NCBI RefSeq assembly: GCF_018847975.1
Contig: NZ_CP072597.1
Location: 4,379,001 to 4,443,000, forward strand
Direction: 5' to 3'
DNA length: 64,000 nt
Origin: Lysobacter sp. K5869
GTDB taxonomy: Bacteria; Pseudomonadota; Gammaproteobacteria; Xanthomonadales; Xanthomonadaceae
In this document: positions 1 through 8,234 of the stretch, piece by piece
Layout: every line of letters starts with the position of its first letter
Numbering within the stretch: the stretch's first letter is position 1
Program-made: the position numbers and the translations under genes
Notes under the pieces: model-generated
What the model was told of the DNA's origin: nothing
Database searches by the model: none
Seen by the model: the letters and a program-made list of their open reading frames with translations, nothing else

Positions 1-1745
1 GCGACGCCGGCAGCATGCTGATCGGCTACGTCATGGCCTGGAGCCTGATCTATCTGAGCCAGCGCGGCCCGACCCGCATCGACGCCGCCGACGCGGTGTG
101 GTGCATCGCCCTGCCGTTGCTGGAAACCTTGAACTTGATGTACCGGCGCATGCGCCGCGGCCTGTCGCCGTTCAAGCCCGACCGCCAGCACCTGCATTAC
201 CTGCTGCTCGACCGCGAGCGTTCGCCCAAGACCGCGTTGCTGACCATCGTCGGGCTGGCCTGCGCCTTCGTCGCCATCGGCTACGCGCTGCGCCATCTGC
301 CGATCCTGCTCGGCCTGATCGCGTTCTTCGCCATGCTCGGCCTGTACTCGCTGACCCTGAGCAGCGGCGACCGCAACAAGCTGCCGGACTGGCTGCCGCG
401 CCCGCCGCGCCAGCTCGAGTTCGCGCCGCAAGCGCCGCTCGGCAGCGGCCGCGGCGCGCGCGATTCCGCACCGGCGGCAGCGGGCAACGCGGGCGGCGCC
501 GCCTATGCGCGCAGCGCTCACGGCGAAGCGGCCGGCGCCGGCGGGTTCGCCCCGCTGCCGCCGCTGGCCGCGGCCTCGGCTCAGCTCGGCGGCCCGGCGA
601 TCAAGACCTTGTGCGTGTTCGGCACCCGTCCCGAAGCGATCAAGATGGCGCCGCTGGCCAAGATGCTCGCGCAAGACCCGCGCTTCGACGCGCGCGTGTG
701 CGTGACCGGCCAGCACCGGCAGATGCTCGATCAGGTGCTGCAGCTGTTCGAGATCCAGCCGGACTTCGACCTCAACATCATGAAGCCCAAGCAAGACCTC
801 ACCGACGTCACCACGGCGATCCTGACCGGGATGAAGTCGGTGCTGGCCGAGCTCAAGCCCGATGTGGTGCTGGTCCACGGCGACACCTCGACCACGATGG
901 CCGCGACCCTGGCCGCGTACTACCAGCAGATTCCGGTCGCCCACGTCGAAGCGGGCCTGCGCACCGGCAATCTCTACTCGCCGTGGCCGGAAGAAGCCAA
1001 CCGCAAGCTCACCGGCGCGCTGGCGGCGATCCACTTCGCCCCGACCGAGCTGTCGCGCGGCAACCTGCGCGAGGAAGGCATCCCCGACGATCGCATCGCG
1101 ATCACCGGCAACACCGTGATCGACGCGCTCAAGGACGTGCTGCTGCGGATCGAACGCACGCCGGAGCTGCGCCGCGACATCGACGCTAAGTTCGAATTCC
1201 TTCGGGAAGATCGCAAAGTGGTTTTGGTCACCGGCCACCGCCGCGAAAGCTTCGGCGGCGGCTTCGAGCGCATCTGCGAAGCGCTGCGCGACACCGCGCT
1301 GCGCCACCCGGAGATCGACATCGTCTACCCGGTGCATCTGAATCCGCAGGTGCGCGAGCCGGTCAACCGCGTGCTGCGCGGGATCGCCAACGTGCATCTG
1401 ATCGAGCCGCTGGACTACCTGCCGTTCGTGTACCTGATGAACCGCGCGTACATCATCCTCACCGACTCCGGCGGCATCCAGGAAGAAGCGCCGTCGCTGG
1501 GCAAGCCGGTGCTGGTGATGCGCGACACCACCGAACGCCCGGAAGCGGTGGCCGCCGGCACGGTCAAGCTCGTCGGCACCGACCGCGAACTGATCTGCGA
1601 CGGCATCAGCCGCCTGCTGACCGACCGCGCCGCGTACGAAGCGATGAGCTTCGCCCACAACCCCTACGGCGACGGGCTGGCGTGCCAGCGCATCGTCGCC
1701 GCGCTGGCGCAGTTCCGCCGCGAAGACTCGCTGCTGGCCGCTTGA
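1..1745 (+). CDS. WecA-WecB fusion: C-terminal part of a polyprenyl-phosphate GlcNAc-1-P transferase joined to UDP-GlcNAc 2-epimerase (5' partial)
   Basis: The reading frame is open from the first in-frame codon (position 3) and starts inside a conserved WecA/MraY motif (DAGSM), so the gene begins upstream of the window. Visible residues 1-120 carry membrane segments and a DRQHLHYLL motif, the counterpart of the HIHH motif of WecA. An Ala/Gly-rich linker of about 70 residues follows. From about residue 200 to the end lies a complete non-hydrolysing epimerase with [28 protein letters not shown], and [12 protein letters not shown]. One chain would therefore load GlcNAc-1-P on undecaprenyl phosphate and make UDP-ManNAc. 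wecC follows 98 bases downstream. The epimerase call is near certain; that both halves work is inferred. Confidence 0.9.
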   Translation, partial: DAGSMLIGYVMAWSLIYLSQRGPTRIDAADAVWCIALPLLETLNLMYRRMRRGLSPFKPDRQHLHYLLLDRERSPKTALLTIVGLACAFVAIGYALRHLPILLGLIAFFAMLGLYSLTLSSGDRNKLPDWLPRPPRQLEFAPQAPLGSGRGARDSAPAAAGNAGGAAYARSAHGEAAGAGGFAPLPPLAAASAQLGGPAIKTLCVFGTRPEAIKMAPLAKMLAQDPRFDARVCVTGQHRQMLDQVLQLFEIQPDFDLNIMKPKQDLTDVTTAILTGMKSVLAELKPDVVLVHGDTSTTMAATLAAYYQQIPVAHVEAGLRTGNLYSPWPEEANRKLTGALAAIHFAPTELSRGNLREEGIPDDRIAITGNTVIDALKDVLLRIERTPELRRDIDAKFEFLREDRKVVLVTGHRRESFGGGFERICEALRDTALRHPEIDIVYPVHLNPQVREPVNRVLRGIANVHLIEPLDYLPFVYLMNRAYIILTDSGGIQEEAPSLGKPVLVMRDTTERPEAVAAGTVKLVGTDRELICDGISRLLTDRAAYEAMSFAHNPYGDGLACQRIVAALAQFRREDSLLAA

Positions 1746-1843
1746 TCCCCCACCCGCGTCGCCTGCGCCCGACCCGGGCGCGGCGGCGCGGGTTCATGCA
1801 TCCCTGAGCAATGCCTCCCCCACGGAGGACCACTGGAGCCTTT

Positions 1844-3100
1844 ATGAGTTTCGACACCGTCTCGGTCATCGGCCTGGGTTACATCGGCCTTCCCACCGCC
1901 GCCGCCTTCGCCGCCGTGCGCAAGCGCGTGATCGGCATCGACGTGACCGCCTCGGTCGTGGACACCATCAACCGCGGCGAGATCCACATCGTCGAACCCG
2001 ACCTCGACGTAGCCGTGCGCGCGGCGGTGGCCGGCGGTTTCCTGCGCGCCAGCACCACGCCCGAGCACGCCGACGCGTATCTGATCGCGGTGCCGACGCC
2101 GTTCAAGGGCGACCATCAGCCCGATCTGGCCTACATCGAGGCCGCCGCCAAGGCGATGGCGCCGGTGCTGCAAAAGGGCGATCTGGTGGTGTTGGAATCG
2201 ACCTCGCCGGTCGGCGCCACCGAGCAGCTCGCGCAGTGGCTGGCCGACGCGCGTCCCGATCTGACCTTCCCGCAACACGCCGGCGAAGCCGCCGACGTCA
2301 ACGTCGCCCACTGCCCCGAGCGCGTGCTGCCGGGCCAGGTGATGCGCGAACTGGTCGAGAACGACCGCGTCATCGGCGGCATGACCCCGCGTTGCTCGCA
2401 GCGCGCCGCCGAGCTGTACCAAAGCTTCGTGCGCGGCCAGTGCATCGTCACCAACGCGCGCACCGCCGAGATGTGCAAGCTCACCGAGAACGCGTTCCGC
2501 GACGTCAACATCGCCTTCGCCAACGAGCTGTCGATCATCTGCGACAAGCTCGGCATCAACGTGTGGGAGCTGGTCGGCCTCGCCAACCGCCATCCGCGCG
2601 TCAACATCCTGCAACCGGGCCCGGGCGTGGGCGGCCACTGCATCGCCGTGGACCCGTGGTTCATCGTCGACAGCGCGCCGGACGAAGCGCGCCTGATCCG
2701 CACCGCGCGCGAGGTCAACAACGGCAAGCCGGGCTGGGTGATGGACAAGATCGACGCCGCCATCGCCGAGGCCAAGGCCGCCGGCAAGCAAGACAAGGAC
2801 CTGAAGATCGCGGTGTTCGGCCTCGCGTTCAAGCCCGACATCGACGACCTGCGCGAAAGCCCGGCGCTCGGCATCGCGGTCGAACTCGCGCAACGCCACG
2901 CCGGCCCGGTGCTGGCGGTGGAGCCGCACATCGAAGTCCTGCCGGCCAAGCTCAACGCGCCCAACGTGGTGCTCTCCGACCTGTCCACCGCCAGCCGCGA
3001 GGCCGACATCGCGGTGCTGCTGGTCGATCACAAACCTTTCAAGGAACACGCCATGCCCAAGCACATCAAGATCGTCGACACCAAGGGCATCTGGACCTGA
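1844..3100 (+). CDS. wecC: UDP-N-acetyl-D-mannosamine dehydrogenase
   Basis: It oxidises UDP-ManNAc to UDP-ManNAcA with two NAD+ and so uses the product of the preceding epimerase. The 418 residues match the family length. An N-terminal Rossmann loop (GLGYIGLPTA) starts about residue 10. The active-site cysteine lies in GPGVGGHCIAVDPW, and the C-terminal UDP-binding domain has GLAFKPDIDDLRESPA. I chose the ATG at 1844 over the in-frame ATG at 1811 because a GGAG sits five bases before it (1835-1838) and the protein then begins directly with the Rossmann fold. The two genes together indicate a ManNAcA-containing polymer. Confidence 0.92.
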   Translation: MSFDTVSVIGLGYIGLPTAAAFAAVRKRVIGIDVTASVVDTINRGEIHIVEPDLDVAVRAAVAGGFLRASTTPEHADAYLIAVPTPFKGDHQPDLAYIEAAAKAMAPVLQKGDLVVLESTSPVGATEQLAQWLADARPDLTFPQHAGEAADVNVAHCPERVLPGQVMRELVENDRVIGGMTPRCSQRAAELYQSFVRGQCIVTNARTAEMCKLTENAFRDVNIAFANELSIICDKLGINVWELVGLANRHPRVNILQPGPGVGGHCIAVDPWFIVDSAPDEARLIRTAREVNNGKPGWVMDKIDAAIAEAKAAGKQDKDLKIAVFGLAFKPDIDDLRESPALGIAVELAQRHAGPVLAVEPHIEVLPAKLNAPNVVLSDLSTASREADIAVLLVDHKPFKEHAMPKHIKIVDTKGIWT

Positions 3101-3146
3101 GCGCGATCGCGCCCGGTTCCAGGCCCGACCACGGAAGCCCCGCACG

Positions 3147-4439
3147 ATGATGCGGCGTCTGATCGGCACCGCCAGCCTGTCGGCGGTCAGCGCGATGGCC
3201 TCGCGCGGCGCGCTGTTCGCCGGCGTGCTCGCGGCCGCGCATTACCTCGGCCCGGCGGCGTTCGGCCAGTTCACCCTGATCCAGACCACCGCGCTGCTGT
3301 TCACCACGTTCTGCGCGCTGAGCCTGGGGCAGATGGCGACCAAGATCGTGGCCGAGGCGGTCGCATCCGGCGAGGGACGCGTGTCGGCCGCGCTGACCGT
3401 GTCCTACGGTTCGGCGCTGCTGGCCTCGCTGGTGTTCGCCGCGTTGCTGCTGGCGTGTTCGTACCCGCTCGCGGTCAAGCTCGGCGGCTCCGGCGATCTG
3501 GCCGTGGTCTACGCCAGTTCCTCGCTGCTGGTGCTGACCGGCTTCGTCGGCGCGATCCAGAACGGCGTCGCGCTGGCGCTGCACAAGGTCAAGCAGCAGG
3601 CCGTGGCGAATCTGCTGACCGCGCCGGTGGTGTTCGCGATCATGTGGGGCGCGTCGACCCAGCGCGACATCGGCTGGGCGGTGTACGGCTCGATCGCCGC
3701 GCAGTGGCTGATCGTGATCGGTCAGGAGCGCGTGCTGCGCCGCTACCGGCGCGAGCACGGCGAACGCTTGTCGTGGTCGGCGACCACGCGCGAGGATTGG
3801 TCCGTGGTCTGGCGCCTGGGCCTGCCGTCGTCGCTGTCGGGCCTGCTGACCATGCCGGCGATCTGGCTGTCGATGGCGATGCTCGCGCACAGCGCGCACG
3901 GCGACGAGGAACTGGGCCATTTCGCGCTCGGCAATCAGGCGCGCTCGATCCTGCTGTTCGGCATGGGCGTGGTCGCCAACGCGGCGCTGCCGATGCTGTC
4001 CTCGGCGATCGTGCGCGGCGCGCGCGACGAAGCGGCCTCCACCCTGCGCCAATCCATCGCGCTGCTGGTGATCGTCACCGCCTGCATCGCCGGCGTGCTG
4101 GCGATGGCCGCGCCGATCGCGGTGGCGCAGTTCGCGCCGGCCTATGCGCAAGCCATCGTGCCGCTGCAATGGCTGCTGCTGTCTGCGGTCGCGACCGCGC
4201 CGACGACGATCCTGATGCGCAAGGCCACCGCCGACGGCCGGCCCGGCGTGCTGCTGATCGGCAACGCCGCCTTCGCCGCCAGCCTGATCGGCGCGGCGGC
4301 GCTGGCGCTCAAGCTCGGCGCCGGCGCGACCGGCGTGGCCATCGCCTACGCCATCGCCTCGACCGTGCAACTCATCGTTTTCGCCACCTGCAACCGCCGC
4401 GAACTGCGTTGGTCCGCGGCGCAAAGCAATACTCGCTAG
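3147..4439 (+). CDS. Wzx-like polysaccharide flippase
   Basis: This 430-residue, strongly hydrophobic protein has about twelve predicted membrane segments and matches the length and N-terminal pattern of oligosaccharide flippases of the MOP superfamily (ASRGALFAGVLAAAHYLGPAAFGQF). Such proteins move undecaprenyl-linked repeat units across the inner membrane. It lies between wecC and an acyltransferase gene in a one-direction cluster, with ten bases to the next start. Substrate specificity cannot be read from the sequence; export of a ManNAcA-containing unit is inferred from context. Two ATG codons in a row (3147, 3150) could serve as start. Confidence 0.82.
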   Translation: MMRRLIGTASLSAVSAMASRGALFAGVLAAAHYLGPAAFGQFTLIQTTALLFTTFCALSLGQMATKIVAEAVASGEGRVSAALTVSYGSALLASLVFAALLLACSYPLAVKLGGSGDLAVVYASSSLLVLTGFVGAIQNGVALALHKVKQQAVANLLTAPVVFAIMWGASTQRDIGWAVYGSIAAQWLIVIGQERVLRRYRREHGERLSWSATTREDWSVVWRLGLPSSLSGLLTMPAIWLSMAMLAHSAHGDEELGHFALGNQARSILLFGMGVVANAALPMLSSAIVRGARDEAASTLRQSIALLVIVTACIAGVLAMAAPIAVAQFAPAYAQAIVPLQWLLLSAVATAPTTILMRKATADGRPGVLLIGNAAFAASLIGAAALALKLGAGATGVAIAYAIASTVQLIVFATCNRRELRWSAAQSNTR

Positions 4440-4449
4440 GAGCAAGCCC

Positions 4450-5037
4450 ATGAAAGCCTTCCGCCTGCTCAAGAAAGCCGTCGTGCTGAGCCTCATCCGC
4501 CTGGGCTGGTTCATCAAGCCCGGTCTGGTCACGCGCCTGTACGCCTGGTTCCTGCGCTCCGAGGGCGCGCAGATCGAGGACCGGCCGAACTATCTGTCGG
4601 CCAAGATCTGGTTCGACGGCACCGACTATTCGCTGATCAGGCTCGGCAAGGGCTGCACGATCTCCAGCAACGTGCGCATCCTCACCCACGATTGGGCGAT
4701 CCACACCGTGGCGAAGGAACTGGGGCTGAAGTTCGACAAGCCGCAAGGCCGGATCAAGCCGATCTCCATCGGCCGCCACGCCTTCATCGGCACCGGTTCG
4801 ATCATCATGCCCGGCGCCGACATCGGCGCGGGCTGCATCGTCGGCGCCGGCGCGGTGGTGCGCGGCACGATTCCGCCGCTGAGCATCGTGGTCGGCAATC
4901 CGGGCCAAGTGGTCGGTTCGGTGGCCGAGTACGTCGAACGCGCGACCCGCGGCGCGGGCGTGAGCCCGGTCGAGCAAGCCGCGCTGAAGCAGGCCGCGCT
5001 CGCCCACGCGGCCGCCGCCGGCGCGCGCGCGGGCTGA
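4450..5037 (+). CDS. Hexapeptide-repeat (LbetaH) acyltransferase
   Basis: This 195-residue protein has the imperfect hexapeptide pattern of left-handed beta-helix acyltransferases between about residues 60 and 160 (ISSNVRILTHDW, IGRHAFIGTGSIIMPGADIGAGCIVGAGAVV). The His in ILTHDW is at the usual position of catalytic or metal-binding residues in maltose/serine O-acetyltransferase relatives. It probably O- or N-acetylates a sugar of the polymer made by the cluster. The start at 4450 has AGGAGCAAGCCC just upstream. The Ala-rich C-terminus (last 25 residues) is low-complexity and probably unstructured. The donor and acceptor are unknown. Confidence 0.82.
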   Translation: MKAFRLLKKAVVLSLIRLGWFIKPGLVTRLYAWFLRSEGAQIEDRPNYLSAKIWFDGTDYSLIRLGKGCTISSNVRILTHDWAIHTVAKELGLKFDKPQGRIKPISIGRHAFIGTGSIIMPGADIGAGCIVGAGAVVRGTIPPLSIVVGNPGQVVGSVAEYVERATRGAGVSPVEQAALKQAALAHAAAAGARAG

Positions 5038-5060
5038 GCGGACCCAGGCCGGAGCCGACG

Positions 5061-6260
5061 ATGCGGATACCCGCGCCCAAGCTGTTGGCGGCCCCGGCGT
5101 GTCTGGGGCTGTTCCTGCTGTCGGGCTGGGCCTCGGTGTTCTTCGCCGTGGACACCGATCTGGTCCAGTACGCGGCCATCGCCGCGACCATCGTGCTCGG
5201 CGGTTTGTCGCTGTCCTACAGCGGGCTCAACCGTTTCGCCTGCCTGCTGCCGGTGATCGTGTGTCTGATCGCGTTCGCGCAGATCTCGTACCTGGACACC
5301 CACATCGGCCACCGGCCCAAGGAACTCAAGTTCTATCTGATCCTGGTGTTCTGCGCCTACTGCGCCTGCTTCGTGCTGCGCGGCGCGGCGGCCGAACAGT
5401 TCGTCAAGATCTACGTCGCGCTGTGCTTCGTGCTCAGCGTGGCCGCGCTGGCGATGAACAAGGGCGCCGACACCGGCGCGCAGCGCCTGATGCAGGGCGA
5501 CGGCAATCCGATCTGGATCGCGCGCGCGGCCGGCACCACGATCATGTTCCTGGCCTGGCGCCTGCTCACCGACACCCATCGGCGCGGTCTGCGCATCGCC
5601 CTGATCCTGCCGTGCGTGGCGGCGCTGGTGCTGGCCGGCTCGCGCGGCCCGATCCTGTCGCTGCTGCTCGGCCTGGGCGTGCTGCTGGTGCTGACCAACC
5701 GCGGCGCGCTGCTGCTCTCGCGCAAGGTGTGGGCGGCCGGACTGGCCGTGGTGCTGCTCGGCGCGGCCGCGGCGGTGATGGCGCCGGACGGGATCAAGGA
5801 CCGCCTGGCGAGCCTGGTGGTCAGCAACTACAGCGGCAGCGACGTGCTGCGCATGAATCTGTACGAAGTGTCGTTCGCAATGCTGCGCGACACCTTGTTC
5901 GGCAAAGGCTTCGGCGCGTTCGAGGCCAGCGGCGCGCTGCAGCCTTACCCGCACAACCTGCTGATCGAAACCCTGATCGAACCGGGCCTGATCTTCACCG
6001 TGTTCTTCTTCGCCCTGATCGTGTTCGCGATCGTGCGCCTGTACCGCAGCGCCAAGCGCAGCCAGGGCCGCGATCTGGTCGCGACCTTCCTGTGCGCGCT
6101 GTCGTTGTACTCGCTGGCCAACGCCATGTTCAGCGGCGACATCACCAGCCCCAAAGAACTCTACCTATGCGTGTTCTACGCCCTGTCCACCGCCTTCGTC
6201 CTGCGCACCGCTCCCCAAGCGCAGCGCCGCCCCGCCGCCCCGCAACCCCTCGCCCACTAA
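5061..6260 (+). CDS. O-antigen ligase / Wzy-type polymerase family membrane protein
   Basis: This integral membrane protein of 399 residues has about ten to eleven hydrophobic segments. A large periplasmic loop lies between roughly residues 240 and 310. The motif RGPILSLLLG and the later PHNLLIETLIEPG are typical of the Wzy_C/O-antigen ligase family, in which the loop His and Arg are needed for glycan transfer. It either polymerises repeat units or ligates the glycan to its anchor; the sequence alone does not separate these roles. The ATG at 5061 follows GGAGCCGACG and lies 23 bases after the acyltransferase stop. Confidence 0.8.
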   Translation: MRIPAPKLLAAPACLGLFLLSGWASVFFAVDTDLVQYAAIAATIVLGGLSLSYSGLNRFACLLPVIVCLIAFAQISYLDTHIGHRPKELKFYLILVFCAYCACFVLRGAAAEQFVKIYVALCFVLSVAALAMNKGADTGAQRLMQGDGNPIWIARAAGTTIMFLAWRLLTDTHRRGLRIALILPCVAALVLAGSRGPILSLLLGLGVLLVLTNRGALLLSRKVWAAGLAVVLLGAAAAVMAPDGIKDRLASLVVSNYSGSDVLRMNLYEVSFAMLRDTLFGKGFGAFEASGALQPYPHNLLIETLIEPGLIFTVFFFALIVFAIVRLYRSAKRSQGRDLVATFLCALSLYSLANAMFSGDITSPKELYLCVFYALSTAFVLRTAPQAQRRPAAPQPLAH

Positions 6261-6262
6261 CG

Positions 6263-6306
6263 CCCCCCATTCCCCAATCCCCTCATTCCCCTGAATCCCC
6301 TGCTCC
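6263..6306. repeat. C-rich tract (G-quadruplex motif on the minus strand)
   Basis: Between the ligase/polymerase stop and the next start lie repeated CCCC runs spaced by ATT, AAT, TCATT and TGAAT. On the minus strand this is a canonical four-run G-quadruplex pattern. Similar tracts occur at 27160-27188, 31278-31315, 33284-33310 and 33473-33505. No other feature is seen in this gap. Confidence 0.6.
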
Positions 6307-6307
6307 C

Positions 6308-7405
6308 ATGCAAGCCATCATCCTCGGCCAAGGCAATCCCTATCTGAAGAACCCGTACCTCGCCAAGCTGTCGAAGGTGCTCGACAGCGCGCAGGTGCCG
6401 TACGAGTTCTGGATCTGGAGCCGCGACAAGCAAGCCCGCGATCTGCCCAAGGTGCGCGTGCTGCTGAGCTTCGGCTCCTGGGGCGGCGGTGCGGTCAACG
6501 CGCTGGGCTACGCGCTGTGGGTGCTGTGGCTGAGCGTGCGCGTGTTCTTCCAGCCGCGCGCCGGCGTGTACTTCTGTTCGCGCCTCGATGCCGCCCTGCC
6601 CTGCGCGCTGGTGTCGTGCGTGCGCCGCTGCAGCTACGTGTTCCTCGACCGCGACAAGCTGTCCAAGAGCTACGCGTGGCCGGCGCCGGTCAAGCGCTTC
6701 ATCGAAACCCTGGAACGCTTCGTCGGCCGCCGCGCCGCGCTGCACGTGGTGCCGGGCGCCTCGCGCGCCGACGGCAACGACGCCGACAACGTGCGCATCG
6801 TCCGCAACACCCCGCACACCGACACCATCGCCCGCGCGCGCGCCCTGGTCGCTGCGCAGCCGCCGCGCGACGGCCGCTTGCGCGTGCTGATCAGCGGCCT
6901 GATCTCGCCCGAGCGCGGCGCCAAGATGATGCGCGAAGCCATCGAGGCCTGCGCCGGCCGCGTCGATTTCGTCGGCGCCGGCCGCCTGCTCGGCGAGGAC
7001 GCGCAGCGCTTGGCCGAACTGCTCGGCGAGCGCTATCGCGGCATCGTCAGCAACGAGGACGCGCTGGCGATGCTGCTCGGCGCCGACGTGGTGCTGGCGT
7101 TCTACGACCCGGCGCTGGAGATCAACCGCCTGGCCGAGCCGAACAAATGGTTCGACTGCGCGGCGCTGGAGATCCCGTTCTTCACCAACCCCGGTCTGTT
7201 CACCTCGGCGCCGTTCGAACAGCGCCAAGCCTGTTTCCTCGCCGATTACGGCGACGGCGCGCAGCTCGCACGCGAGTTGCTGCGCATCGACGCCGACCGT
7301 TCGCTGCTCGACGCGCGCCGCAACGGCCTGCGCCAGCTGCGCTACGAAGCCTGGGACACGGCGATGGCGCGGGTGATCGCCGAATGCGCGGAGCTGCGTC
7401 CATGA
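6308..7405 (+). CDS. Putative glycosyltransferase (GT-B type) of the polysaccharide cluster
   Basis: This is a 365-residue soluble or peripheral protein. The N-terminal half has a hydrophobic stretch near residues 60-80. The C-terminal half carries a pattern like the nucleotide-sugar site of GT-B enzymes, EPNKWFDCAALEIPFF, equivalent to the EPNKLFDALAAGVPV signature of GT4-like families. The stop codon overlaps the start of the next gene (ATGA), so the two are probably co-translated. Sugar donor and linkage are unknown. I choose the ATG at 6308, which follows the C-rich gap, because the protein begins there with a plausible beta-strand (MQAIILGQG). Confidence 0.7.
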   Translation: MQAIILGQGNPYLKNPYLAKLSKVLDSAQVPYEFWIWSRDKQARDLPKVRVLLSFGSWGGGAVNALGYALWVLWLSVRVFFQPRAGVYFCSRLDAALPCALVSCVRRCSYVFLDRDKLSKSYAWPAPVKRFIETLERFVGRRAALHVVPGASRADGNDADNVRIVRNTPHTDTIARARALVAAQPPRDGRLRVLISGLISPERGAKMMREAIEACAGRVDFVGAGRLLGEDAQRLAELLGERYRGIVSNEDALAMLLGADVVLAFYDPALEINRLAEPNKWFDCAALEIPFFTNPGLFTSAPFEQRQACFLADYGDGAQLARELLRIDADRSLLDARRNGLRQLRYEAWDTAMARVIAECAELRP

Positions 7406-8196
7406 ACATCCGTCATCTGACCCTCGCCCTCTCGCTGCTCGCGCTGGCCGCCTTGCCGCCCGCGCAGGCCGGCGACTTCAAGCTCTACAACAACACCAAG
7501 TACACCGACGGCAACGACGGCAATCTCGACATCGCCCGCTCCAACCTGCTCGGCGAGCCGCAGTTGCCGGAACTGGCCAAGGGCGTCATGCCCGACGAAA
7601 AGCGCTTCAAGGACGCGGTGCGCGCGAGCCTCGCCAATCCCGGCCCGCTGGTGCTGGATTTCGAGCACATCAATCTCTCGCGCGATCCGGAGCTGTCGGC
7701 GACCAACCTCGGCAAGCTGCAGACCCTGGCGCGCTGGGCGCGTCAGGCCGCGCCGGGCCGCCAGCTCGGCTACTACGGCTTCCCCGGCTCCATCGACAAG
7801 AACGACCCGGTGCGCGGCAAGGAACTGGCCAAATCGGTCGACGCGTTCTTCCCCTCGCTCTACACCGTCGACGACGACCAAGACCGCTGGCGCCGGCGCA
7901 TGGACAACATGATCGCCGCCTCGCGCAAGCTCGATCCGTCCAAGCCGGTGCTGCCGTTCGTGTGGCCGCAGTACCACGACAAGACCCCGCGCGACGGCGA
8001 GTTCGTCGCCTCGGACTACTGGAAATTCCAGCTCGACCAGCTGCACCGCGCCGCCGACGGCGCGGTCATCTGGAGCAAGCGCGTCAGCGGCGGCGAACGC
8101 GACTGGGTGCCGGTCACCCGCAGCTTCATCCAGTCCAGCCGCGTGCGATCCGCGCCCAGCGCCCCCGCGCAGCAACGCCCCGCGTCGCGCCCTTGA
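7402..8196 (+). CDS. Secreted glycoside hydrolase-like protein of the polysaccharide cluster
   Basis: It has 264 residues with a clear signal peptide (cleavage near AQA-GDF, residue 23), so it acts in the periplasm or outside. The mature part looks like a TIM barrel: strands such as LVLDFEHINL, YYGFPGSI, FFPSLYT and PVLPFVWPQYH alternate with helices. The pair YYGFP and PSLY recalls GH56 hyaluronidases, but the resemblance is short and I do not assign the family. Its start overlaps the preceding glycosyltransferase stop by four bases (ATGA). A role in trimming or releasing the polymer is inferred only from secretion and context. Confidence 0.65.
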   Translation: MNIRHLTLALSLLALAALPPAQAGDFKLYNNTKYTDGNDGNLDIARSNLLGEPQLPELAKGVMPDEKRFKDAVRASLANPGPLVLDFEHINLSRDPELSATNLGKLQTLARWARQAAPGRQLGYYGFPGSIDKNDPVRGKELAKSVDAFFPSLYTVDDDQDRWRRRMDNMIAASRKLDPSKPVLPFVWPQYHDKTPRDGEFVASDYWKFQLDQLHRAADGAVIWSKRVSGGERDWVPVTRSFIQSSRVRSAPSAPAQQRPASRP

Positions 8197-8234
8197 GCGC
8201 TCCCCATCCCCCGCCTCGAAGCACCGGAACCGCC

